Assembly (NCBI GenBank): GCA_038021145.1
Contig: JBBPHT010000008.1
Location: 186,001 to 250,000, forward strand
Direction: 5' to 3'
From: Phyllosticta citriasiana
Lineage: Eukaryota; Ascomycota; Dothideomycetes; Botryosphaeriales; Phyllostictaceae
Length of the DNA: 64,000 bases
Shown: positions 31,695 through 41,992 of the stretch, piece by piece
Layout of the letters: the number at the start of each line of letters is the position of its first letter
Numbering within the stretch: the first letter of the stretch is position 1
Notes under the pieces: model-generated
What the model was told of the DNA's origin: nothing
Seen by the model: only the letters and a program-made list of their open reading frames with translations
Databases searched by the model: none
Translations under genes and position numbers: made by a program

Positions 31695-34600
31695 TCACCA
31701 ACCCCCTCCTCTTCCCCTCGCAGCAGCGGCAGCCCTTCTCCTCCCAACCCTCGTCCCCACACCTCCCGCTCCCTCCCCGACAAACCCCGCATCCGTCAAA
31801 CGCTGCGGCGCCGCCGCACCGACACCCGCCGCACTCCGTTTCGCTATGACGTCTTCATCGACGCGGCCACCCAAGCTGCGGATCAAGGCGGCGCGCTCCG
31901 CATCGCCCTCGGCCGCGCCCCAGAGCAATGTCTGTGATGCGCCGGGCACGTCGGTCCACTGCCGCGTCCGCGGGGACGTCGCGGTCGCCGGCTGCGAACC
32001 CGTGTCGTTGACAGCTTCTTGCTCCTGCTCATTTACGGCCGCTAAGGCGGCGGCGGCTGTGACCTCGGTACCCGCGCTTGCGTCGGCACGCCAGGCACCG
32101 CTAGCAGAAGTTGATACAGACAGCGATGTCGGCATGGCCGACGGTGCCACGGACCCGGCGTGATGGGCAGCGGCTGCTGCATCGCCGCCGTCGCTGCGGA
32201 AGCTGGGGGCGCGGCCAAGTTGGCGGCGCCAGCGCTGCCGGCTACGAGACGATCCGGCACCTGTTGCGGCTGCAGCCGGGTCACCGGCAGAGCTGCTGTT
32301 GGAACCGGCCGAAGTGGGTCGCTGTTGTTTCTTTTGTGCCAATAGTGCGACAATGGTCGTGTGGAGCGTCTCTTGTGTCGAAGGGTTGCTCACAAGAGGA
32401 TTTCCAGAGGCTCGTTCAGCGCAATCTGTGGCGGTGATTGTGGCGGTCGAGGTGGTGGCTGATGGTATTGATGAAGGCCGTGACTTGGATCCAGGGTCCG
32501 ACGCATCTTCTTGGTCGTGTGTTGGCCTCGTGCTTGCCAACCACGCAGAATCTGCATGTGGCGGTTTTCGTGCCGCATTGGCGCGCGAGGGCGACAATTC
32601 TTGCAAAGGCCGTGGCGAACAGGAGCCATCGACATTCGGAAGAGGAGCAGGACCGTCATCCGCCATGGGTGGACAAGGTTTCTCCGCAGCTTCGTCCTCG
32701 CTTGATGATTGGCTAAAAGGCCTCGCCCTGGGACGTTGCCGGGATTGTTTCCGATTACCCGTTCTCTTGAGGGTTTTCTTTGGCACCTCATAACTCGGGC
32801 TCCTCGGAACAGTCGTCAAGGTAAGCTTGCCGGCACTCTTGTTCCGCCTGGAGATTCTAACTCAATCATCAGCGACTTTTGATTTAGGCAACGGCTGCGA
32901 CAACAGGCGAGAGCGAGTGCGTGATGCGAAAATGTAAACAAAGAATTACCTCGGCGGCAATCAGACGCAAACATCAATCAGCTTACCGTTGTTTTCTTGC
33001 GCGATCCGTAGCATTTTCTGAACTGCGCTGGGGCTGAGAGTGCTGAGAAGTTTCCCGCGTGCGCTCCCGCGGCACCTCGATGACATGATCATCAAATGGC
33101 TGGACCTTACCAATCTTTATGCAAGCCCACATCCACGAGGGCGACACAATGGGTATCGAGTGGGCGGAGCAAAACGCCATTTTTGGATTGTTGGCAGGAG
33201 TTGTGGGGCATATCATGACGCTAACCTTTTCAGAAACATACTCTTCGTACGTGGCGCCTGCTGCATTCAGCTTCCTGTGCTGAGCGGGCATAGGGGCAAC
33301 TCACCCATTAGCTTGATGAGCTTGGCAAAATGCAGGCGGTCGTAATCGGCATAAGACGTAAAGGTGATGAACAAGTTTTCAAACCCTACCGGATCAGCCT
33401 ACATCCAGCTCAGACGCAGGTTCCAACTTACCAGAGACAGGGATGTGGGGGAACGGACGGCAGATGAACTCGTGGTCAGGATCCACGAGCTGTTTTCTGT
33501 GGAGACACTTTTCAACCCACCATTCGTTGACCCTCGTGAGACCCTGGGCCCCAACAGGAACGTCGACTTGATCCTCGGCCATCTCGGAAGGGGTGATGAG
33601 AAATCCAGACTCGAAATCATGTTCCAGATTGTTCATGATGACAGCACCATGACGATACAAGTGTTCTGCGAGAAGCTCCGTCTTGACCTTGTCGAATCTG
33701 TGGATGCAAGTCATGGCGCCATCGAAGCATCCCGAAGGCTTGGGTGGAGCAGGCTTGGTGATGGTCGTCTCCTGGAGTGCTGGAATGACCTGGCTGTCGA
33801 TGCCGTCCGACTGGGGGTGTTCATGCCAAGAATCATCGCCGAGGTCTTGCTTGGCGATGAAGCTACCACCCCTGAGCTCATCCCAGATGGCCGAGCTCTG
33901 GGTGCTAAGTTTGGAGCTTGCAGTGCGCCTAAGTTTTCTTCGACCCTCGCCGTCATCCCCATTATCTCGAAGTCTCTTGCCCAAGGGCACCGTCTGGGGA
34001 AGCATCCTCGTCCAAGCTCCTTTGCCGCGGTCTTCCTTTGGCATGCGCAGGCTGTAGAGGGCTTCGTCGAGCACCATGCCCCGCTCTTCCGAGTCGGCGA
34101 TCCATTCTAGAGCTACGATCTTGATGTTCCAGCGCAGGGCGTGCTCATACTTGCTGCCTTTTGGGGCCAGTGCGACAAGGTGGGTCACTTGTTTGGTCAA
34201 GTCACCATCGTAGATGCCGCCGTTGGTGGTGACCCTCTTTTGAAGGTCGTTCCTTGACTCCACTTGAAAACGTCAGACGTCGGTCCACGCGAGAGGAGGG
34301 GAGGCGCACTGTCTTCAAAACCGGTTACGCAAATGCGCAGGCCAAAGAATGTGGGGGCGCGGTGTTGAGCCTCGAGCTTCTCGACGTCGACGTCGCCGCC
34401 CTCGAGCCATTGTTGGCGCACATGTTCCAGCCAGTGTGGCGTAACAACCTTGACGTCTGGCCTCTCTTTGGCAACATACTTGTATTTTGGAGTGTCGACA
34501 TGGCCAATGACGAGGTGCGTCACATCAGAAGTCAGGTCGAGCTTGTAGGCGGCGCCCATTTCGATTGCCCATTTTGCGAGCTCGTCCTGGGGATCAAGGG

Positions 34601-34794
34601 TTAGCAGGACGCGTGTAGGGGGTGGGATTGACGCACTCGTCGCTCGGTGGTGATGGAGGTACAACACAGGATGACGCCAGCGAGAGGATACTGAGCTCTG
34701 GCTGGGGGCGAGTCAGCGGCGGTGAGGTGAGAAGATGAGGTGAGTCGGCAGGGGTGGTAGGGGGCATCATACAGTGATCAGCATTCTCCAGCAT
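31695..34794 (-). CDS. TopBP1/Dpb11/Rad4-type multi-BRCT checkpoint scaffold
   Basis: Seven minus-strand exons: 34773-34794, 34637-34701, 34310-34586, 33432-34262, 33305-33385, 32987-33257, 31695-32847. They sum to exactly 900 codons (899 residues). The protein binds phosphorylated replication and checkpoint proteins to start replication and activate ATR/Mec1. BRCT1 (about 11-92) has AGVILCCTSI, SDVTHLVIGHV and VVTPHWLEH. BRCT2 (about 107-195) has LRICVTGFED, KQVTHLVALAPKGSKYEHA and IVALEWIADS. BRCT3 (about 298-395) ends near NEWWVEKCL. BRCT4 (about 399-485) has LFITFTSYADYDR and IVSPSWMWACI. A disordered basic/Ser-rich tail (515-899) follows, with WRRQLGRAPSF near its centre. The order BRCT1-2, linker, BRCT3-4, tail matches fungal Rad4/Dpb11. 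Exon 1 has only 22 nt. The last exon looks like a separate ORF, but its splice phase and frame closure tie it to this gene. Confidence 0.88.
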
Positions 34795-35997
34795 GGTGGA
34801 GGGCGGGGATGGAGAGGAGAGAGGAAGGAGAGGTTAACGTCGGGTGCTTGAGGCATTCGAGTGAGGTCCGGGTGCCGTCGCGCGGAGACGGGAGTGACGC
34901 GTCGCGGTCACGTGGTTGTGCTGGTGCCAAGCTTTTTTGCTTCCCCACAATCTCGGCTGAGGTGGCTCATACATGTATGCAGTACCTTGGATCGGCGCAG
35001 ACAAACGTCACGGCAAACGACATTTAATGGAACGACATGGCCGCCGGGGAGCGGGCCGATTGGGCGCAGTGCGAGCAGTGCGAGGTCAGGCAGGCAAGAT
35101 TCTTTTCTTTTTCTTTCCTGGTCGCCTTCCGATCGCGGCAGGCCAGAGGTGGCGGCTCCATTCAGTAATCGGGCTGCAGGGCGAGGCGAGGCGCGGCGCG
35201 ACAGACAGAGATGGATGCCGTGGCATATATTGGATGTGTGCCCGCCGGAGACGCTGGCTGGCGGCCGGGTGCCAGCGCGCAAAAGTCGTCATGTCATGAC
35301 GTCGGCCTCCGAACGAGCCGGCCGGGGGACACCGCAATTGAGGCCCAGCCCATCTGAGATTCGCAGGTTCCTCTCGCAAAAAGCACTCTCGCTGTGTTGC
35401 TGGGCGGCTCTTCGCGGGCGGCTGTGCGGGCACTGGAGCTTGTGTAATAAAGACCGGCCGTCTCCCTCGCTGCGTTGTTGCCCGGCAGGCGCCTCTGCTC
35501 GCCGCCCACCGCCTTAACCACACGATACGATCGCCCGCTCAACTGCCCAATTCCCAGACCAAACCTCCACCACCCACCACCCCCATGCTACTGGCCACTG
35601 CCCCGCGTGTCCTTCCCTGCACAGCGACTTTCGATATCGTCTCTGCTAGAATACGGCCTCCCGGTCTCCTCTCGACCTCCAGCAGGGTCTCCTCACGCCA
35701 GCGCATGACCCAACTGCCCCTCCCCCAAGCCCTTGATCTTTGCGCCGTTGTTTCCACCCCCGTCTGCCCTCCCCGGCACCTGTCATCTGTGAGTTGCACC
35801 CTCCACTACTGTCTCACCACTCTCCGTCCCGCTCTTCTCTCGCGCATGTCCCATAACGCTGCCACTCCCATTCCTCGCCCTGTGCTTGGCTCCTATGCCT
35901 TCTGCTTGCGTCCATCTCCTTTAGCCGCCTCTGCTTCCTCTTCTCTCTCTTCCATGCCTCGACTCCCCTACCGTTCTTGACGCTCACCTTCGACATC
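34795..35997. promoter_or_regulatory. Divergent region TopBP1-like / arrestin
   Basis: This 1.2-kb spacer lies between divergent starts. The arrestin-proximal 450 nt are CT-rich, as expected of a promoter and 5' leader. They contain an ATG frame at 35585-35980 (131 codons, not recognised) that ends 17 nt before the arrestin ATG, a possible upstream ORF. Longer frames nearby begin at non-ATG codons and look spurious. Confidence 0.45.
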
Positions 35998-38534
35998 ATG
36001 ACAGAGTACCTCCGAGTTCATACCGAACGGGGTCGCCTCTCGTACCTGCCGGATCACTCCACTCCAGCAGATTTCCTCATCACTCGAGGTCCAATATTTT
36101 GCCCTCGCTCACGCCGTCCTCAGCGCATACACATTGCCCGCGTCCCTCCAGAGTACGGAATCACTTCTCCTAAACCTCGAAAAGGTCGCGCCGTGGTCAT
36201 TGACAAGCTGGCTGGCCCACGGGATAACGCAAAACGCTTCCTCAGGCAGTTCATTGCTCCCCGATCCACCTCGGACAGATCTTCTCCTCCGCGGAGGTCA
36301 AGCATTAGCGAAGCCCCTACCCCCCTCGACGGCCCGAGGCCGCGACCACGCGCACGAGACTCGATGCGAAGCACTCAGCGCCACTCGGTGGCCGGTCCAG
36401 TGAGCGCCATCATGCCCAGACCCGCCCTGATAGAGTCGGTGCGAACCTCTTCGGGAAGGTCGGTCGACAGCAGAAAGAGCGTCGTTTCCACGACGACGCA
36501 GAGAATATCGGACGAGAAGCCGTTGGCCACGGGCAATGGCATCAACGTTGGCATTTCCTTGGCGGAGCCCGTCTTGTTCCTCCAAGGCTTTGAGCAGGCA
36601 GAGCATGCCGAGAGGAGCACCGCAATGCTGCGCGGGAGCTTGCACCTCAAGGTCACAAAAAGCGCCAAAATCAAAGCCGTTACCCTCAAGTTCAAGGGCA
36701 AGGCTCTGACAAAGTGGCCAGAAGGTAGTGCGCCGCCCCATGTCCAAAGTTTAAGCTGACGGCGTCAGGCATTCCACCCAAGAAGACGGACTTTGAAGAA
36801 GTTGACAACATCATGAGCCATACTTGGCCATTTTTCAACGCTCAGTTCCCAACCGCGGAGCACGGTCCTTGCGCAGACCACGTCGAGCTGGCTGACCGGT
36901 CTACGGACAGACTTTCTGCTCCAAGCATTGGGAGCAAGTTTTCCCTCGACTTTGAGAGATCTCCTTCGCAGTCGACAGCTAGTTTGAGCTCCAAAGAGGC
37001 AAAAAAGCTGTCTCTGCAGGTCAACCAGTCGAGGAGTTTTGGAAAAGGCGAATCCTCGACCAATGGACACTCGGTTGCACAAAAAGGATATAGGACCTTT
37101 CACCCGGGCGACTACATTTACAACTTTGAGCTTCCTCTCGACAGCCACCTGCCCGAAACCATTGACGTGGACCTGGGATCGGTAAAGTACGAGCTGGAAG
37201 CTGTCGTGGAACGAGCAGGCGCGTTTAGGGCCAATCTCATCGGCACCAAGGAAGTCGTCTTGATCCGTGCGCCGTCTGAGGCATCGCTGGAGCAGGTCGA
37301 GCCGATAGCCATCAGCCGTAACTGGGAAGATCAGCTTCACTACGATATCGTCATTTCTGGAAAATCTTTCCCGCTCGGATCGCAGGTGCCAATCGCCTTC
37401 AAGCTCACACCGCTTGCAAAGGTGCAGTGTCATCGGATCAAGGTCTTTGTTACGGAGAACATTGAATACTACTGCAACAACAAGCGCGTCCACAGGATAG
37501 AGCCCACGAAAAAGGTGCAGCTCTTCGAAAAGCGATCCGATGGCCCAACCAGTAGCACGTTTCCCGGCAGCACCATGCGCATCATCTCTGGCGGAGGAGT
37601 GCCGTATGATCAGCGAGCTGCGGCCGCACGAGGAGACGTTGACCGCATCACCCTGCAGGATAGCAACAATCTGCTCGGAAATCTCGAAGGTGAAGCAAAC
37701 GTTGGCCCGACGGAGATGGAGTTCAACGTCCAACTGCCTAGTTGCCACAACATGCGAGACAAGCAAGACAAGACTCAACGGTTGCACTTTGATACGACGT
37801 ATCAGAATATTCAAGTGCACCATTGGATAAAGGTAATTTCTGTGAAACACTGGTCGGGCGGCTTTGGTCTAACAGCAAACACGTAGATCGTCATGCGCTT
37901 GTCGCGGCCTGATCAAAACGACCCCTCGAAACGACGGCACTTTGAAATCTCCATCGACTCTCCGTTCCACATCCTCTCATGCCGCGCAACTCAGGCAAAC
38001 ACCGCCCTTCCAGCCTACTCGTCGCCTGAAAGCGGCGAGGCCCTGTCCGCAATGCCGGAATGCGGATGCCCTGGCGCCCCCATCCGTCGCAGTTCCCCAG
38101 CTTCCTTCGTGCCGACCATCAATGCCCTCAACAGCGCACGCACCACCAACGGCAGTTCTGAAAACGTACCCTCGCCGCAGCTCGCCCGTCCGCAGCAGGT
38201 GCATCTAGGCGGGCCCATTGGAGAGCAGCAGATGCAGCGCCCGATGCACCTTTTGCGACAGCCGTCGTTCAACCCGCCCGCGTTCGAAGACGAAGAGCCG
38301 CCGCCGCCCTTGCAGACGCCGCCGCCGCAGTACGAGAGCATCGCCAGTCCGACGAGCGGCCTGGCGGACTACTTTTCGCGGCTGTCGGACGCGTACGATG
38401 ACGATAGCGATGCAGACGACCGCACGGCGCGGACGCCAGGACGCGTTGATGTGCCGCTCACGCCGGGTAGCCGCATCAACCGGAGCATGGACGAGCGCCG
38501 CACGTGGCTGCCGCTCGGCCATCCCGCGCGGTAG
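35998..38534 (+). CDS. Alpha-arrestin (ART-type) trafficking adaptor
   Basis: Three exons, 35998-36724, 36769-37832 and 37887-38534, join in phase to give 812 residues. Alpha-arrestins recruit Rsp5/HulA-type HECT ubiquitin ligases to plasma-membrane transporters to trigger endocytosis. The N-arrestin fold spans about 180-420: ISLAEPVLFLQGF, AMLRGSLHLKVTKSAKIKAVTLKFKG and FHPGDYIYNFELPLDS. The C-arrestin fold follows, with LHYDIVISGKSFPLGSQVPIAFKL and CHRIKVFVTENIEYYC, and ends near HFEISIDSPFHILSCR. The C-terminus is disordered and has a PPxY motif (PPQY, about 743-746), the ligand of HECT-ligase WW domains; a second PPEY lies at 50-53 in the long N-terminal extension. The start is the first ATG of the open frame (35998), but the first ~170 residues are poorly conserved-looking and an upstream intron or other start is possible. 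Confidence 0.88.
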
Positions 38535-38788
38535 CGTGCATGAAAAATGCAAAACCTACTCGACGCCCACGGGCATTGAGAATTCGACAACATTTGCATT
38601 CCTACGGCAATAGCCGCTTTCGTTGTTGGGCACGAGGATACGCACGCAACGACCTGATACGAAAACAAAGCGTTCGCCGCCGCCGCCACCGTAGCATTCT
38701 TCTTCCATGACTGGCTGCCGGCGTGTGTGCGACGTGCAGCCAGTGCCTCTGGGCGCATTGTCACGTTGAAAAGAATTTGATAATAGCG

Positions 38789-38818
38789 ACTGGCCTGGCC
38801 TGGCCTGGCTCGGCCTGG
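38789..38818. repeat. (CCTGG)n repeat
   Basis: About five imperfect CCTGG/CCTGGCT units, about 255 nt beyond the arrestin stop codon. Confidence 0.8.
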
Positions 38819-39772
38819 AGAGAAATGGACTGGCAGCGTGTCGCGCAGCCCAGCTTGGCCCAACGAAGCCCAGCCCAGCAGCCAGTGTCTCTGTACGACA
38901 TTTGACGCCTCATTTCCTGTCGCCACATTGAACACGACAAACGACACATGGTCCTCCTTTTCATACATACGGACATACAGGCAGCTTCCTTGCTTGTTTG
39001 CTTGCTGACGTGGTTTTTTTTGGCGTCTTCAACAGCCACATAAATTTTCCAGATTTTTGGTTTTTGATTTTTGGATTTGAGATGCAAGATTTTGGCATCT
39101 CGGAGCACGCATACACACTTGCTTGCTTATCTACCTCGTGTGTTGTAGCATATTTAGCGGGTTTGGTTGATGATGCATCTTTTGGGAACTTCTCTTCTTC
39201 TTGGATCTTTCTTCGATACCTCGGCAAAAGAGCGAAAGGTGTTGTCGTCTTGGTCGTCTTTTCGCCGCTGGAGTCTGAAGGCGAACTTATTTTTTCTTGA
39301 AGCTCTTGGGGGACGGAAAAGGGAATGTCTGGTGGATGAGGATGAGGTTGATGGAGAATGAGAATGATGTAGATGACGCATGCAAGGACTTTTGCCCTTC
39401 TTGTCGGCTTTTTTTTTTGTTGCTGTTGATGTAGTTAGATGATGTGGGTATACACACGCAACTTACCGCTTCAGTTTGATAAGCGAGGGTGTTCGATGCA
39501 TGCATGTATCGGACGCTTTAGGGTGGAGACGAGCTCGTCGTCTCGTGGCTAGCTAGCCAGCCGGTGATCGAGTATAGGTCTTCTACTACTACGACGCAAC
39601 ACATACAACACAAACATCTTTCTTCCATTCCATCTCGATCCCCATCTGGTGCCAACCTACCACCACCACTACCGCCGCCACCACCACCACCACCACCTTG
39701 GCACACATTCATCCACACAGTCAGGTAACTCCGAGAACCACCCTATCAGCCCCGACGCATCCTGCACATCGA

Positions 39773-39792
39773 GTCAGTCAGTCAGTCAGTCA
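39773..39792. repeat. (GTCA)n repeat
   Basis: Five GTCA units, followed after about 15 nt by a T-run (about 39809-39822). Confidence 0.85.
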
Positions 39793-40796
39793 CGGTGATC
39801 AACAACAATTTTTTTTTTTTTTCTTCCTTTCTTTTCCTTCCTTTTCTTTCGTTTTCTTTCCCTCCTCTCCTTACCTATCTCAGTTCTTCGGTATTTCGGG
39901 ATTTCGGGATTTTGGGTGATTTGACTGCCCTTGCGGCGGTCTACACGCAGATCCCCATGTGCCATCAAGGTAGAGAAAGAGAGGCAGGTAGGTGCAGGTG
40001 AGGGAGCTTTGGTGGGCGGGCGTGCGGCGGCGGTGTCGGGTCCGCACGCTGTGATGTCATGCTGGCGGTGGCCAACCTAACGTCACTGCGGTGTGCTTAG
40101 TTGTGTGCCCGATCTACTTGTGGGTGTGTTTTTGTCGTGTCCAGACCAGAATGAAATGCCCCGGTTCGATGTTGTCGTTTTCTTTTGCTCGGGCTGTGGG
40201 TGTTGTTGTTGGTTGGTGAGTTGGTTGGTGCACGGGGCGGGGTGGTCGGGTGCATGCCCGTGGTCTAGATCACCTCCGCGCGCTCGCACCTACTACCTCG
40301 ACCGTCGTGCTTTGCAAATGGTTTGATGGTGGTAGGGTTGAGGGATGCCTAAGAGATAGGCGACGCGATGCGATGGGATGCTAGCTAGGTAGCCAGCCAA
40401 CCGGCCAAACCGGGTAAAGACTATTGCTACCTAACTGAGGTGAGGTGCTGCTGCATGACACAGATCTAGATCACATCTTGTTTGTGACACCACACCACAC
40501 CATAGCCGCCCTCTCTCTCTTCCTCAATCCATTCTCTCCTTCTTCCGCTTTCTCATAAAGCGTGCGAAGCATCAGCATCATCATCATCATTAGCAGCAGC
40601 AGCAGCAGCAGAAAACACAGCTCTGCCCCGCAGGTCAATGTCATTATCTCCTCTGTATGACAGAACAGAACACGACACGACACGCACGCGCGCACTGCCC
40701 CTGTCCGTCTGTCCAACTACCCTCGTCACCCCTGGTGATCACAAAGAGGCAAAACCGGGTAACGCGGCCGCGCAGGACCCCTAGTCGCACAAAAAG

Positions 40797-40851
<55 letters not shown>
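40797..40851. repeat. (GGCT)n tandem repeat
   Basis: About 13.5 perfect GGCT units, the longest perfect tetranucleotide array of the window. A GGCCGGCC tract (about 40941-40960) follows 90 nt later. Confidence 0.95.
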
Positions 40852-41771
40852 CTGCTCCTCCTCGCACCACCAACATCATCATGCGACGATGCTGCTGCCA
40901 TGCGCCACGGCGGTACAACAAGGGGGCTCGCCTGCTGTTTGGCCGGCCGGCCGGCCAGCCTGCCCGCATCGCATATACGCCCCACGCGATGATCAGCAGA
41001 TGAAGGAGTCGGCGGGTTGTCGGGTACCTACCTTGGCGGGCACACGAGACATCTATCTGTATAGGTGCGACGATGAGCGCCGGCCTGGTGTGCTGAGGTG
41101 TGGGCGTATGTTGGTAGCGGCCGAACATTTTGCGATGTGCACGCTCGCCCGCCCGGCTGAGAGGGACATGCAGATACGCGAGATGATGCAGATGCAGATG
41201 CAGATGTGGGCGAGGAAAGATACGCGAGGACGGGAGTGAGGCTACGTCAACCTACGACAACAACGCCGGTGATGATGACATCGGCTGGGGTTTTTTGGCA
41301 GTGGAGAGTGTCTGCATGCCCGCCTGTGTGGCTTGCTTTTTTGTCCGTCGTACACAGTTGTCCTGACAGTACTGACCGCCGCCGGCGCGTCCCTGATGTG
41401 TCTCTTAGCAAGGGTGATGTGAGAGGAGACAGTGACAGAAGGAAGTCGCGAGAGGAAAAAGCAATCAAACAACCGCAGCAGACTGTCGTCACAAAGCATG
41501 TGACAACCTGAATTACCCACGCCCTCGGCATTACATTGCATTCCATTGCATTCCATCGCATCCCCCAAGCTGTTGAACCCCCCCCCCTGAAATGCTAGGA
41601 TATATGCAGCAGCAACAGCAGCAACTGTAGTAGCTGAGTGAGGCGGGCGGCAGCGGAGGAACAAGTCGAGAAGTGGCTCGACAAACACTGGTCCGCCCGC
41701 TGTCTAGGTGGGTGGTTGTCATGCCGGATGGTATCAGTCGTGCATGTATACGACAACATCATGGCCGCCTA

Positions 41772-41799
41772 ACACGACGACGACGACGACGACGACGAT
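41772..41799. repeat. (ACG)n trinucleotide repeat
   Basis: About nine ACG units with CpG in every unit. Persistence of a CpG-rich array suggests that CpG depletion is not strong here. Confidence 0.85.
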
Positions 41800-41966
41800 G
41801 ACACGCTAGCTACCTAGTCATTATTACTTCTGAGTGTCGTCGGGCAGACAGGCAAGCAGTGCCCCAGCCGAACGCCGCCGCCGGCCGCCGCCTCTTCTTT
41901 GGGCATGTTCGACATTTGCGAAAAGAAAAAGAAAGGAAAACAAAAAAAAGTCGCGACAACTACAGA

Positions 41967-41992
41967 AACAACAACAACAACAACAACAACAA
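41967..41992. repeat. (CAA)n trinucleotide repeat
   Basis: About eight CAA units in the gene-free region. Confidence 0.85.

Noticed and set aside
31695..32819. Separate hypothetical gene at the TopBP1 3' end
   Set aside because: No good own start; a matching splice junction and exact frame closure make it the last exon of the TopBP1-like gene.
34861..35517. 218-codon plus-strand frame between TopBP1-like and arrestin genes
   Set aside because: Starts at a non-ATG codon and has Arg/Ser/Pro composition typical of chance frames in GC-rich promoter DNA.
36765..37850. 361-codon minus-strand frame
   Set aside because: Antisense to the central arrestin exon, which has clear arrestin motifs.
40797..40851. 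Regular repeat array considered as CRISPR-like
   Set aside because: It is an uninterrupted 4-nt tandem repeat without spacers, in a eukaryotic genome.
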